A stretch of DNA of 64,000 bases from Candidatus Woesearchaeota archaeon CG10_big_fil_rev_8_21_14_0_10_37_12 (GTDB taxonomy: Archaea > Nanobdellota > Nanobdellia > Woesearchaeales > ARS49), in NCBI GenBank assembly GCA_002762795.1, contig PCYA01000008.1, positions 17,484 to 81,483 on the forward strand, given 5' to 3'. The notes beneath the pieces are model-generated. The model was not told the DNA's origin. It did no database searches and was given only the letters and a program-made list of their open reading frames with translations. Positions 40,734-49,139 of this stretch are shown here, piece by piece; positions within the stretch are counted from its first letter, which is position 1; every line of letters begins with the position of its first letter. Both the position numbers and the translations under genes were made by a program.

Positions 40734-42746
40734 ATGGATGCAACAACACTAGTCAACATAATCACTGAATTTCTCGAGAAGAACTATTATGATCAACTAT
40801 TAGAAAAAGTACGAAGAGGAGAAAAAAGCCTCTCAATAAATTTTACGTCACTTGCAGAATACAACCCAGAAATAGCAGACATGCTGTTAGACCAACCACA
40901 AGAAATTCTCAAAGCAGGAGAGATTGCAATAAACCAACTCAACCTAGGACAAGACATTAAAGGATTTATTATTAGATTTGCGAATTTGCCTGCGAGCGCC
41001 GGAACACTCATCAGACAAATCAGAAGCAAACACCTCGGCAAGCTGTTAACCTTCCAAGGAGTTGTCAGAAACAAAAGCGAAGTAAGACCACAAGTCGCCT
41101 CTGCAAAATTCGAATGTCCCTCTTGCGGAAACACACACGTCATTTTACAACTCGACAGCAAATTTCACGAGCCAACTAAATGCAGCTGCGGAAGAAAAGG
41201 AAAATTCACACTTGTACACAAAGATCTAGTAGACGCACAAATGATGGTCTTAGAAGAAGACCCAGAACAACTAGAAGGAGGAGAACAACCCAAACGAATG
41301 AACGTGCTACTACAAAATGACTTAGTAAGCCCCCTCACAGAGAAAAAAACAAACCCTGGAAGCAAAGTACAAGTAATAGGAGAAGTCAAAGAAGTACCAA
41401 TTTATCTCCGATCAGGAGGACAAAGCACCAAATTCGACTTATTCATCGAAGCAAACAACTTCATACCAATAGAATCAGACTACACAGATATAAAAATAAG
41501 CCCAGAAGAAGAACAAGAAATAAAAAAATTAGCAAAAAAACCAGATGTGCTTACAATCATACGAGATTCAATTGCGCCAAGCATCTACGGACACGAAAAA
41601 ATCAAAGAAGCCCTTGCACTACAAGCAATGGGAGGCATACGAAAAAAAAGAGATGACGGAGTCGTAACAAGAGGAGACATCCACATGCTATTCGTAGGAG
41701 ACCCTGGAGCAGCAAAATCACAACTACTCAAACGAATGCAAGTAGTAGCACCAAAAGCAAGATACATAACAGGAAAAGGAGCTTCGGGCGCAGGACTCAG
41801 CGCAGCAGTAGTCAAAGACGAATTCCTACAAGGATGGAGCTTAGAAGCAGGAGCATTAGTACTAGCAAACAAAGGATTGTGCATGATCGACGAAATGGAC
41901 AAAATGAGCAAAGAAGACGGATGGGCAATGCACGAAGCACTAGAACAACAAACCGTAACAATCAGCAAAGCAAACATTCAAGCAAGTCTAAGATGCGAAA
42001 CAACAGTACTAGCAGCAGCAAACCCAAAATTTGGAAGATTTGATCCATACGACACTATTGCGAACCAAATCAACATGGCACCAACACTCATTAACAGATT
42101 TGATTTAATATTTCCAATAAAAGACCTGCCAGACCCAACAAAAGACGAAAAACTTGCGCAATTCGTATTAGAACTGCACCAAAACAATGTTGAAACACCA
42201 CAAATACCAACAGAACTCCTGAGAAAATATATTGCGTACGCACGACAAAACATGTTCCCAAAACTTACTGACGCTGCAATAATAGAACTCAAAGAATACT
42301 ACCTAAAAATGCGCGCGAGTGTTAGCTCAGCAAACGTCAAAAGCGTACCAATAAGCGCACGACAACTAGAAGGACTAGTAAGACTATCAGAAGCACACGC
42401 CAAAATGCGCCTGAGCGAAAAAGTAGAAAAAAAAGACGCAAAAAAAGCAATAGAACTTCTAGACTACTGCTTACGACAAGTCGCGCTCGACGAAAAAACA
42501 GGAACATTTGACATAGACAGAATAGCAACAGATACCCCTGCGAGCAGTCGCAACAAGTTGCATTTAATTAAAGAAATAATTAACGAATTAGAACAAATAA
42601 CAGGAAAAACAATACCTCTTGATGACATCCTCAAAGCAGCATCAAGCAAAGACGTGAATGAAAGAGAAACTGAAGAGATCATTCAAAAATTAAAAAGAGC
42701 AGGAGACATATTTGAACCAAGAAGAGGATTTATTAGTAAAATATAA
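40734..42746 (+). CDS. mcm: MCM replicative helicase
   Basis: 670 residues. N-terminal zinc site CPSCGNTHV...CSCG (about 130-160), AAA+ Walker A GDPGAAKSQ (about 321-329), Walker B CMIDEMDKM, sensor 1 LAAANP, Arg finger region LINRFDLIF, and a C-terminal winged helix. It unwinds DNA ahead of the fork. No intein is inserted at the usual Walker A site. AGGGGGA SD precedes the ATG. Confidence 0.97.
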   Translation: MDATTLVNIITEFLEKNYYDQLLEKVRRGEKSLSINFTSLAEYNPEIADMLLDQPQEILKAGEIAINQLNLGQDIKGFIIRFANLPASAGTLIRQIRSKHLGKLLTFQGVVRNKSEVRPQVASAKFECPSCGNTHVILQLDSKFHEPTKCSCGRKGKFTLVHKDLVDAQMMVLEEDPEQLEGGEQPKRMNVLLQNDLVSPLTEKKTNPGSKVQVIGEVKEVPIYLRSGGQSTKFDLFIEANNFIPIESDYTDIKISPEEEQEIKKLAKKPDVLTIIRDSIAPSIYGHEKIKEALALQAMGGIRKKRDDGVVTRGDIHMLFVGDPGAAKSQLLKRMQVVAPKARYITGKGASGAGLSAAVVKDEFLQGWSLEAGALVLANKGLCMIDEMDKMSKEDGWAMHEALEQQTVTISKANIQASLRCETTVLAAANPKFGRFDPYDTIANQINMAPTLINRFDLIFPIKDLPDPTKDEKLAQFVLELHQNNVETPQIPTELLRKYIAYARQNMFPKLTDAAIIELKEYYLKMRASVSSANVKSVPISARQLEGLVRLSEAHAKMRLSEKVEKKDAKKAIELLDYCLRQVALDEKTGTFDIDRIATDTPASSRNKLHLIKEIINELEQITGKTIPLDDILKAASSKDVNERETEEIIQKLKRAGDIFEPRRGFISKI

Positions 42747-43844
42747 TTACCTATTAATTTCTATCCCTGCAGCTTCAGCACTCGATATGTCTTCTGAATA
42801 TTGTTGTAGCGCAAAACAAGAATTTTTCAAAAACTGATTCATGATTTTACCACAACCAACATAATTATTATCATACGCAAAATCAAGATAACAAGAATCT
42901 CGCGTATCATCTGTGACTATCTCATCACACACTTCCATTCGCTTACTTTTCGTTGCAATAGTAATTAAGCATCTGTCAACAAGATTTCTCTGACCAATAG
43001 AATCACACGTGTTACGCGCACGAGAAAAATCAACAGTTGCTAAATTTGCTGCCTGATCAATCCTGCCTGCAGCAGACACTCCACCACCACAATCAAGCAT
43101 GCAAATTGCTGCGGATTCTCCAGACTCACACGCACCATTACCACAACACGGAACAATTGGCGAATGAGAACACTGACCATTTGAGCACACATCTGTTGTA
43201 CAAAAATTCAAATCATCACAACCAGCCGGACACATCTCCAACTGCTCACGAGGAACAGCAACTGTATCAATAACTATTTCTGGTTTTTGTGCTGCAGCAA
43301 CAACAGAAACCTTGCTGCGTTTTGTAATTTGTTTCGAACCATACAAAACAACAGCACTTATATCGTAATTACCAAAATTAGCAGACGCTGGAACAAGCAA
43401 AGAAAAAGAGACGCTTGCACGATCTGTAACGCTAACTTGTTTTGCCTCTGATAAAACCATTGACCCTGATAAAGACAGAGCCACATCAACTGTACTTGTA
43501 ATTTCTCTGCCAGACGGATTAAAAACATCCACTGAAACAGACACTACTTTTCCTGGAGAAACTTCCTGCGTCAACACATTCAATGTTGCTGAGAGTTCAA
43601 CCGGTTCTCTGGAAAATGTTAAAACAACAAAAATAACGCCAACAAGAAGCCCTAAAACAACAAATAGAATAACCAACACTCTCGTACTGATCGCGTGCTG
43701 ATGAGTTGCTCCTGCTGCACGAAACGCGTCCTGAATTTCAACATTTGAGTATCCTGCTTTTTCAAGCGTAGTGCGAATTACTTTAAGATCATAACCTTGA
43801 CTAACAAGCCTTTGCACGTATGAAACTAAACTCTGTCTCGCCAT
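42747..43844 (-). CDS. Membrane-anchored protein with helical N-terminal domain, Ig-like region and Cys-rich domain
   Basis: 365 residues: an N-terminal helical module (LVSYVQRLVSQGYDLKVIRTTLEKAGYSNVEIQDAF) on the cytoplasmic side, one TM (about 54-77), a beta-rich Ig-like domain (85-185), then a Cys-rich stretch (CPAGCDDLNFCTTDVC, CCGNGACESGE) and a final helical domain with more cysteines. CGNGxCexGE repeats are typical of exported DPANN proteins. Function unknown; convergent with mcm. Confidence 0.75.
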   Translation of the reverse strand: MARQSLVSYVQRLVSQGYDLKVIRTTLEKAGYSNVEIQDAFRAAGATHQHAISTRVLVILFVVLGLLVGVIFVVLTFSREPVELSATLNVLTQEVSPGKVVSVSVDVFNPSGREITSTVDVALSLSGSMVLSEAKQVSVTDRASVSFSLLVPASANFGNYDISAVVLYGSKQITKRSKVSVVAAAQKPEIVIDTVAVPREQLEMCPAGCDDLNFCTTDVCSNGQCSHSPIVPCCGNGACESGESAAICMLDCGGGVSAAGRIDQAANLATVDFSRARNTCDSIGQRNLVDRCLITIATKSKRMEVCDEIVTDDTRDSCYLDFAYDNNYVGCGKIMNQFLKNSCFALQQYSEDISSAEAAGIEINR

Positions 43845-43900
43845 CTTTTTTAACGCATTTTAAATTGCTGCGTATATAAAATCTTTGGTCCATATGTTTT

Positions 43901-43907
43901 TATATGC
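43901..43907 (+). promoter_or_regulatory. TATA box of hjc
   Basis: TTATATG about 25 bp before the GTG start at 43926 suggests a leaderless mRNA and supports that start codon. Confidence 0.5.
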
Positions 43908-43925
43908 GCTCCTCTTAACAATTGT

Positions 43926-44318
43926 GTGGGAAACAAACAAAAAGGAAGCAGTGCTGAACGCGAATTAATTCATTTATTCTGGAAAACAGACTGGGCAGCA
44001 ACAAGAGTAGCAGGAAGCGGGAGTATGCAATACCCCAGCCCAGACATCATTGCACACAGACCAGGAATAAGCTTAGCAATAGAATGCAAGGCAACACGAC
44101 AAACATACAAATATCTCGAAAAAGAAGAAATACAACAACTTATTGAATACTCAATAAAAGCGGGAATAACTCCTCTTATTGCCGTGAGATTTCCCAGACA
44201 ACCATGGTATTTCTTGAGTCCAGAGCAACTCAAAGAGACAGAAAAATTCCACATGATATCTCTTGAAGAAGCACAAAAAAAAGGCAAAACATTTGAAACA
44301 CTCACGAAAGGTTTATAA
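43926..44318 (+). CDS. hjc: Holliday junction resolvase Hjc
   Basis: 130 residues from a GTG. The nuclease core is complete: GSSAERELI (catalytic Glu), SMQYPSPDIIA (Asp) and LAIECKATR (E-x-K). The fold and length match archaeal Hjc, which cuts four-way junctions in recombination and fork repair. Followed 32 bp later by tfe. Confidence 0.95.
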   Translation: MGNKQKGSSAERELIHLFWKTDWAATRVAGSGSMQYPSPDIIAHRPGISLAIECKATRQTYKYLEKEEIQQLIEYSIKAGITPLIAVRFPRQPWYFLSPEQLKETEKFHMISLEEAQKKGKTFETLTKGL

Positions 44319-44350
44319 ATAAAGTTCAGACAAAAAACAATGGTGTGTTG

Positions 44351-45019
44351 ATGAAGCTAACAGCAAAACTAATAGAAGAACTTGTTTCTGAATTGGCCGG
44401 ACAAGATGTTGTACCGCTTGTAGAAGCCCTACGAAACAAATCAAATGTTTCAGAACTCAAACTCGCGGAACAACTAAAACGCGAAATAAACACAATAAGA
44501 AACATGCTTTACAGACTCTATGAACACAACTTAGTCAGCTTCACACGAAAAAAAGACAAAAAAAAAGGATGGTACATTTACTACTGGACCTTGAACTCAA
44601 ACCGTGTAAAAGATCTTATTGCTGAAGTAAAAAAACAAAAAATACATCGATTACAAGAAAGATTGGACAGAGAACAACAAACACAATTCTATAGCTGTTC
44701 AGAAAAGTGTGTGCGCCTAGACTTTGAAGAAAGTCACGATCATGGATTCAAATGCCCTGAATGCGGAACCCTATTAGATGTTGAAAACAATAAACACATT
44801 GTTGAAAGACTTGCCAAAACAATTTCTGAAATGCAAAAAGAACTAGATGAACTACAAAAAGAAGAAGTTCCTGTAAAACGCACAAAAGTAATTGAAAAAA
44901 GTGTTAAAAAGAAAACACGACCTGAAAAAACAGCAAAAGGTCAAAAAAGCGCAAAGAACACAAAAGCAAAGAGAAAAATATCAAGCAATAAAAAATCAAC
45001 AAAAAAGAAAAGGAAATAA
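44351..45019 (+). CDS. tfe: Transcription factor E (TFE, alpha subunit) with Lys-rich tail
   Basis: 222 residues. N-terminal winged helix (VSELKLAEQLKREINTIRNMLYRLYEHNLVSFTRKKDKKKGWYIYYW) and a zinc ribbon (YSCSEKC...FKCPECG) as in TFE/TFIIE-alpha. TATAAA at about 44312 puts transcription start close to the start codon; GTG 44345 or ATG 44351 could be used. The last ~50 residues are almost only Lys, Arg, Ser and Thr, an unusual basic extension. Confidence 0.93.
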   Translation: MKLTAKLIEELVSELAGQDVVPLVEALRNKSNVSELKLAEQLKREINTIRNMLYRLYEHNLVSFTRKKDKKKGWYIYYWTLNSNRVKDLIAEVKKQKIHRLQERLDREQQTQFYSCSEKCVRLDFEESHDHGFKCPECGTLLDVENNKHIVERLAKTISEMQKELDELQKEEVPVKRTKVIEKSVKKKTRPEKTAKGQKSAKNTKAKRKISSNKKSTKKKRK

Positions 45020-45023
45020 AAAA

Positions 45024-45224
45024 TTATTTTCGCTTCTTAACTTTCAATGCGTTTTCGATTCGCAATTCTTCTTTCAGCACTTGCTGAACCATCTTCTCAA
45101 TATGGTTCTCAATACGCGCAATTCTTCTTTCCATAAGAACAAACACGCGCATACAATATACTAAACCAAACAACACCCCAATAATAACTGCAAGCACTAT
45201 TCTGATCAACACAACCTCTGCCAT
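45024..45224 (-). CDS. Small membrane protein with coiled-coil tail
   Basis: 66 residues: one TM (about 4-26) followed by an amphipathic helix RRIARIENHIEKMVQQVLKEEL. GAGGTG sits 5 nt before the ATG, which supports it as a real gene. Converges with tfe. Unknown function. Confidence 0.6.
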   Translation of the reverse strand: MAEVVLIRIVLAVIIGVLFGLVYCMRVFVLMERRIARIENHIEKMVQQVLKEELRIENALKVKKRK

Positions 45225-45293
45225 ATAACACCTCTTTTTTAGTATGTAATAAGTGGCTTGAAGTTTGAAGTATATAAAAGTGTTGTGGAAAAA

Positions 45294-46085
45294 TTATTTC
45301 TTATCCCACAACAAATTAAATGTGTTTTCAAAGTTTTTGGCAAAACCTTCAGCAGCCGCCCAAACACCAAAATCGTAATTTGGATGAGTATTATCATCCA
45401 ACACCATAAAAGTAACTTGATTGCCATCAAAAACACAAAAACGCGCAGGGACGTTTGCAACTTGCTTGATTTTTGCCAAACCTGCAAGCTTTTTCATCGC
45501 AGCATCAGAACCCTTATCCTTTCCTGATGTTAAGATCTTAATAGAAACACCTTTTGCCTTTGCTTTCTGTAATACTCCTTTAAGCGCATCGGCTTTACGC
45601 ACAAGACCTTGTGCAGTTGTTGAAATACAAATTGTTTTTTGCGCATTTTTAATACGAGAAGAAAGATGATGGTACAAATTCTGGCGGCCTCTTACTGCGC
45701 CAGTAAGATCAACAGGATCAACCATCTTAATACCCTGATCGTGCAAATTGTTAAGCTCTGTAAGAACTTCACTTTCTTTAAGCTTCTCAATCACTTTTTC
45801 CTGTCTTTCCGCGTCTTCATGAATGGATTTCTTAACTCGATCAACAACTTCCGCAGGAGGCACAGCAATATATTTTATGGGTTTGCCGAGCTTCATCACA
45901 ACAAAACCCTTTCGTTCAAGACTTTCAAGAACATCGTAACTTCTGCTTCTTGGCACGTTTGCAATATCAGACAGCTCTCCTGCAGTTGCAATACCCCTTG
46001 ACAACAAAGCAGTCCATAATTTTGCTTCATAGCTGTTAAGCCCAAAATCTTTAAGTTTACCTAAAAAATCCTTCTGAACAATCAT
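45294..46085 (-). CDS. TrmB-family transcriptional regulator
   Basis: 263 residues from ATG 46085, chosen because a GGGGGAA SD lies just upstream; ATGs further up are not supported. N-terminal TrmB winged helix (LNSYEAKLWTALLSRGIATAGELSDIANVPRSRSYDVLESLERKGFV), a coiled-coil dimer helix (~95-115) and a PLD-like C-terminal domain. Its ligand is unknown; the gene borders the replication origin. Confidence 0.88.
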   Translation of the reverse strand: MIVQKDFLGKLKDFGLNSYEAKLWTALLSRGIATAGELSDIANVPRSRSYDVLESLERKGFVVMKLGKPIKYIAVPPAEVVDRVKKSIHEDAERQEKVIEKLKESEVLTELNNLHDQGIKMVDPVDLTGAVRGRQNLYHHLSSRIKNAQKTICISTTAQGLVRKADALKGVLQKAKAKGVSIKILTSGKDKGSDAAMKKLAGLAKIKQVANVPARFCVFDGNQVTFMVLDDNTHPNYDFGVWAAAEGFAKNFENTFNLLWDKK

Positions 46086-46169
46086 TACTATTCCCCCGTT
46101 GCGTTCATCACCCTTGTTACTCCTGAGCAGGCATAACACATATATAAAGCTTTCTTTTTAGTCTGACAG

Positions 46170-46191
46170 ACCCTTTGATTTCCTGTGGAGG
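46170..46191 (-). promoter_or_regulatory. Origin recognition box (ORB), left
   Basis: On the minus strand CTCCACAGGAAATCAAAGGG followed by T matches the archaeal ORB core (CTCCACAGGAAA...GGGGT type). It is inverted relative to the right-hand ORB at 46427, as expected for Orc1-bound origins. Confidence 0.85.
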
Positions 46192-46239
46192 TTGTATTGT
46201 TTTTTGTGGGTTTTGATTTTACCATGAAAACCAACAGAA

Positions 46240-46330
46240 AAAATTAAAAAACCAAATAAATTATTTATTTATTTATTTATTAATTTATTTATTAATTAAT
46301 TATTATATAGAAAATAATAATAATTGGTTG
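46240..46330. other. Replication origin AT-rich core (oriC, duplex unwinding element)
   Basis: About 90 bp almost free of G and C, made of repeated TTTATTTATTAA-type sequence, lies between the two inverted ORBs and 160 bp before orc1/cdc6. This is the standard layout of an archaeal origin. With the ORBs it spans 46170-46447. Confidence 0.85.
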
Positions 46331-46426
46331 TTTTTTGACGTAAATCTTTCTATTTCTTCTACAGATTTCACAATAAGGAGCAAAAACACAAAAACACATT
46401 AAAACAAACAACAATAAAAACACCAA

Positions 46427-46447
46427 CTCCACAGGAAATCAAGGGGT
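46427..46447 (+). promoter_or_regulatory. Origin recognition box (ORB), right
   Basis: CTCCACAGGAAATCAAGGGG followed by T is the right ORB; it agrees with the left box at all but one base of the core. The G-run end and the CTCCACAGGAAA body match the euryarchaeal and Sulfolobus ORB consensus known to bind Orc1/Cdc6. Confidence 0.88.
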
Positions 46448-46493
46448 GGGACATCTCCAAAGCTTTAAATAGTAAATAATAAAATATTTCCAC

Positions 46494-47705
46494 ATGAAAG
46501 AAAAGGGGCTGGTAGATTTTTTTGAGACATATCTATTAAAAAAACCAATTTTTACAAACAAACTAGTTTTACAATCCAACTACACCCCAGATCAAATATT
46601 TCATCGCGACGAGCAAGTAACACAAATCGCACAAGTGCTCGCTCCAGTCTTGCGTGGTGATAAACCATCAAACATTTTTCTCTATGGAAAAACAGGAACT
46701 GGTAAAACACTAACTGCCAAATACACCACACAACAACTTCTCAAAATAACACAACAAAAAAAATTACCTATAAAAGTTATTTATGTCAATTGCAAACTTA
46801 AAAAACTTGCAGACACAGAATACCGGCTTGTAGCACAACTTCTTCGCGAATACGGTAAACAAATACCACCAACAGGACTGCCTACCGATGAAGTATACCA
46901 TCACTTTTTTACAACACTTGATAAAGAAGCACACCACCTACTTCTCATTCTTGATGAAATAGATCAACTCATAGGCAAAGCAGGAGATGAACTATTATAC
47001 AATCTCACCAGAATAAATTCAGAACTCAAAAATACACAAATAACACTCATAGGAATATCAAATGATCTGATGTTTACAGAAACACTCGATCCAAGAGTAA
47101 AAAGTTCACTAAGCGAAGAAGAACTTATATTCCCACCATACAACGCACTACAAATACAACAAATACTTCAAGAACGCGCAAAACTCGCATTCGATCCTGA
47201 ATCACTCGGAGAAGGACTCCTTGAAAAATGCGCAGCATTCGCAGCAAGAGAACACGGAGACGCACGCAGAGCACTAGAACTTTTACGTGTAGCAGGCGAA
47301 ATAGCAGAAAGACAAAATGAAACACAAATAAAAATCAATCACCTTGACAAAGCCGAAGAAAAAATAGAAAGAGACAGAATTCTGGATATTGTAAACACCC
47401 AACCAAAACAACACCAGACAACACTCCTCGCAATACTTCATGCCTGCGCACAAAATACAGGAGTGTTCACAGGAGAAATATACTCTCTCTATGAAAAATA
47501 TTGCGAACAAACAGGACTAAGACCGCTCACACAAAGAAGAATAAGTGATGTCATAGCAGAACTTGACATGTTAGGAATAATCAAAGCAAATGTTATCAGC
47601 AAAGGAAGATATGGCAGAACAAGAGAAATAAGATTAAGCATTAATGAAGTACTTGTACAAAAAGTTAAACACACACTCGCAGAGGAGCTAGGCATATGGA
47701 GTTAG
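46494..47705 (+). CDS. cdc6: Origin-binding initiator Orc1/Cdc6
   Basis: 403 residues. AAA+ Walker A LYGKTGTGKT (about 61-70), Walker B LLLILDEIDQL, sensor 2 region REHGDARRALELLRVAG, and a C-terminal winged helix that binds ORB. It should bind the ORB pair just upstream and load MCM. Overlaps polB by 10 bp. Confidence 0.96.
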   Translation: MKEKGLVDFFETYLLKKPIFTNKLVLQSNYTPDQIFHRDEQVTQIAQVLAPVLRGDKPSNIFLYGKTGTGKTLTAKYTTQQLLKITQQKKLPIKVIYVNCKLKKLADTEYRLVAQLLREYGKQIPPTGLPTDEVYHHFFTTLDKEAHHLLLILDEIDQLIGKAGDELLYNLTRINSELKNTQITLIGISNDLMFTETLDPRVKSSLSEEELIFPPYNALQIQQILQERAKLAFDPESLGEGLLEKCAAFAAREHGDARRALELLRVAGEIAERQNETQIKINHLDKAEEKIERDRILDIVNTQPKQHQTTLLAILHACAQNTGVFTGEIYSLYEKYCEQTGLRPLTQRRISDVIAELDMLGIIKANVISKGRYGRTREIRLSINEVLVQKVKHTLAEELGIWS

Positions 47706-49138
47706 CACTCATCAAAAAAAAGGAAATAGTAAGCACATTTCTCAAACACAACATACTTGTAAGTAAAGAACTACTTGAAAAACTCAACAAACCAGAAACA
47801 GTGGAAACGTGGCACGATGCATTAACAAAAGGCACACACCCCGAAGAACTCATCAACAGAAAAACAGAAACTACTGGAAGCGTAGAAGTCATTTGGGATT
47901 ATACTGAAAAACCTCACAAAAGAACAATACAAGATTTTGTAGACCATTTTAATGCAAGATACAGAGCAATAGAAAAAATACTTAAAACAAGACAAGAACT
48001 CAAAAATCTAACAAGTATTGCACGAGTTCGCGCAAAAAAAGACAAAGAAGAATTATCAGTCATAGGAATAATAGAAAACAAACGAACAACAAAAAATGAA
48101 CACATAATATTAACCATAGAAGATACATCAGGCAAAATAAACATTCTAATATCAAAAACAAAACCAGAACTACTCAAACTAGCAAATGACTTAGTACTGG
48201 ACGAAATAATAGGGATATCAGGAACTGCAGGACAAGACAACATAATCTTCGCAAACAACATAATTATTCCAGATATACCAATACAAGAACCAAAATTAGC
48301 ACCAGATGATATTTACATTGCCGCACTATCATGCGTACACGTAGGATCAGCAATATTCGAAAAAGAAAAATTCAACAATTTCATTCAATGGTTAAACGGC
48401 AACTATGGAAACCAAAATGAAAAAGAAATCGCAACAAAAACAAAATATATTATTGTAACAGGGGATTTAGTAGACGGCATAGGAATATACCCAGACCAAG
48501 AAAGCGAACTGGAAATCAAAGACATCAAAGAGCAATACAACGAATTTGCAAGACTATTCAGCCAAATACCACAAGATAAAATAATCATACTAGGACCCGG
48601 CAATCACGATGTGGGAAGAATAAGCGAACCACAACCAAAACTTAACAAAGAATACACACAAAACATATGGAATCTACCAAACACAATAATGGTATCAAAT
48701 CCAGCCGTTTTGCGCATACACAAAACAAACAATTTTGCAGGAGTAACAGTTCTTATGTACCATGGATACAGCTTTGATGATTATGGAGAAATTGTACCAA
48801 GCATAAGAGAAAGCGGACAACACATATCAGACAGAGCACCACTTATTATGAAATACTTACTTCAAAAAAGACACCTAGGACCACAACACGGAATCAAACA
48901 TTTATACTCCCCAGACCCACACACAGACTCGCTCGTCATAGAACACATACCAGACTTATTCATTGCAGGACACATACACAAAGCAGGAGCGCTACAATAC
49001 AGAGGAACAACAATCGTTTGCGGAAGTTGTTTTCAAAAACAAACAACCTTCCAAGAAAAAGTAGGACACATACCAGAACCAGGAGTTATCCCACTAATAA
49101 ATCTCAAAACAAGACAAGTAAACTTTATACAATTTTAA
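47696..49138 (+). CDS. polB: DNA polymerase D small subunit DP1 (3'-5' exonuclease)
   Basis: 480 residues. An OB-fold domain in the middle (VIGIIENKRTTKNEHIILTIEDTSGKINIL) precedes an Mre11-like phosphoesterase: VTGDLVDGIG, LGPGNHDVGR, YHGYSFDD and AGHIHKAG carry the metal ligands. This is the proofreading subunit of PolD. Starts inside cdc6 and is followed one base later by polC. Confidence 0.95.
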   Translation: MELALIKKKEIVSTFLKHNILVSKELLEKLNKPETVETWHDALTKGTHPEELINRKTETTGSVEVIWDYTEKPHKRTIQDFVDHFNARYRAIEKILKTRQELKNLTSIARVRAKKDKEELSVIGIIENKRTTKNEHIILTIEDTSGKINILISKTKPELLKLANDLVLDEIIGISGTAGQDNIIFANNIIIPDIPIQEPKLAPDDIYIAALSCVHVGSAIFEKEKFNNFIQWLNGNYGNQNEKEIATKTKYIIVTGDLVDGIGIYPDQESELEIKDIKEQYNEFARLFSQIPQDKIIILGPGNHDVGRISEPQPKLNKEYTQNIWNLPNTIMVSNPAVLRIHKTNNFAGVTVLMYHGYSFDDYGEIVPSIRESGQHISDRAPLIMKYLLQKRHLGPQHGIKHLYSPDPHTDSLVIEHIPDLFIAGHIHKAGALQYRGTTIVCGSCFQKQTTFQEKVGHIPEPGVIPLINLKTRQVNFIQF

Positions 49139-49139
49139 C

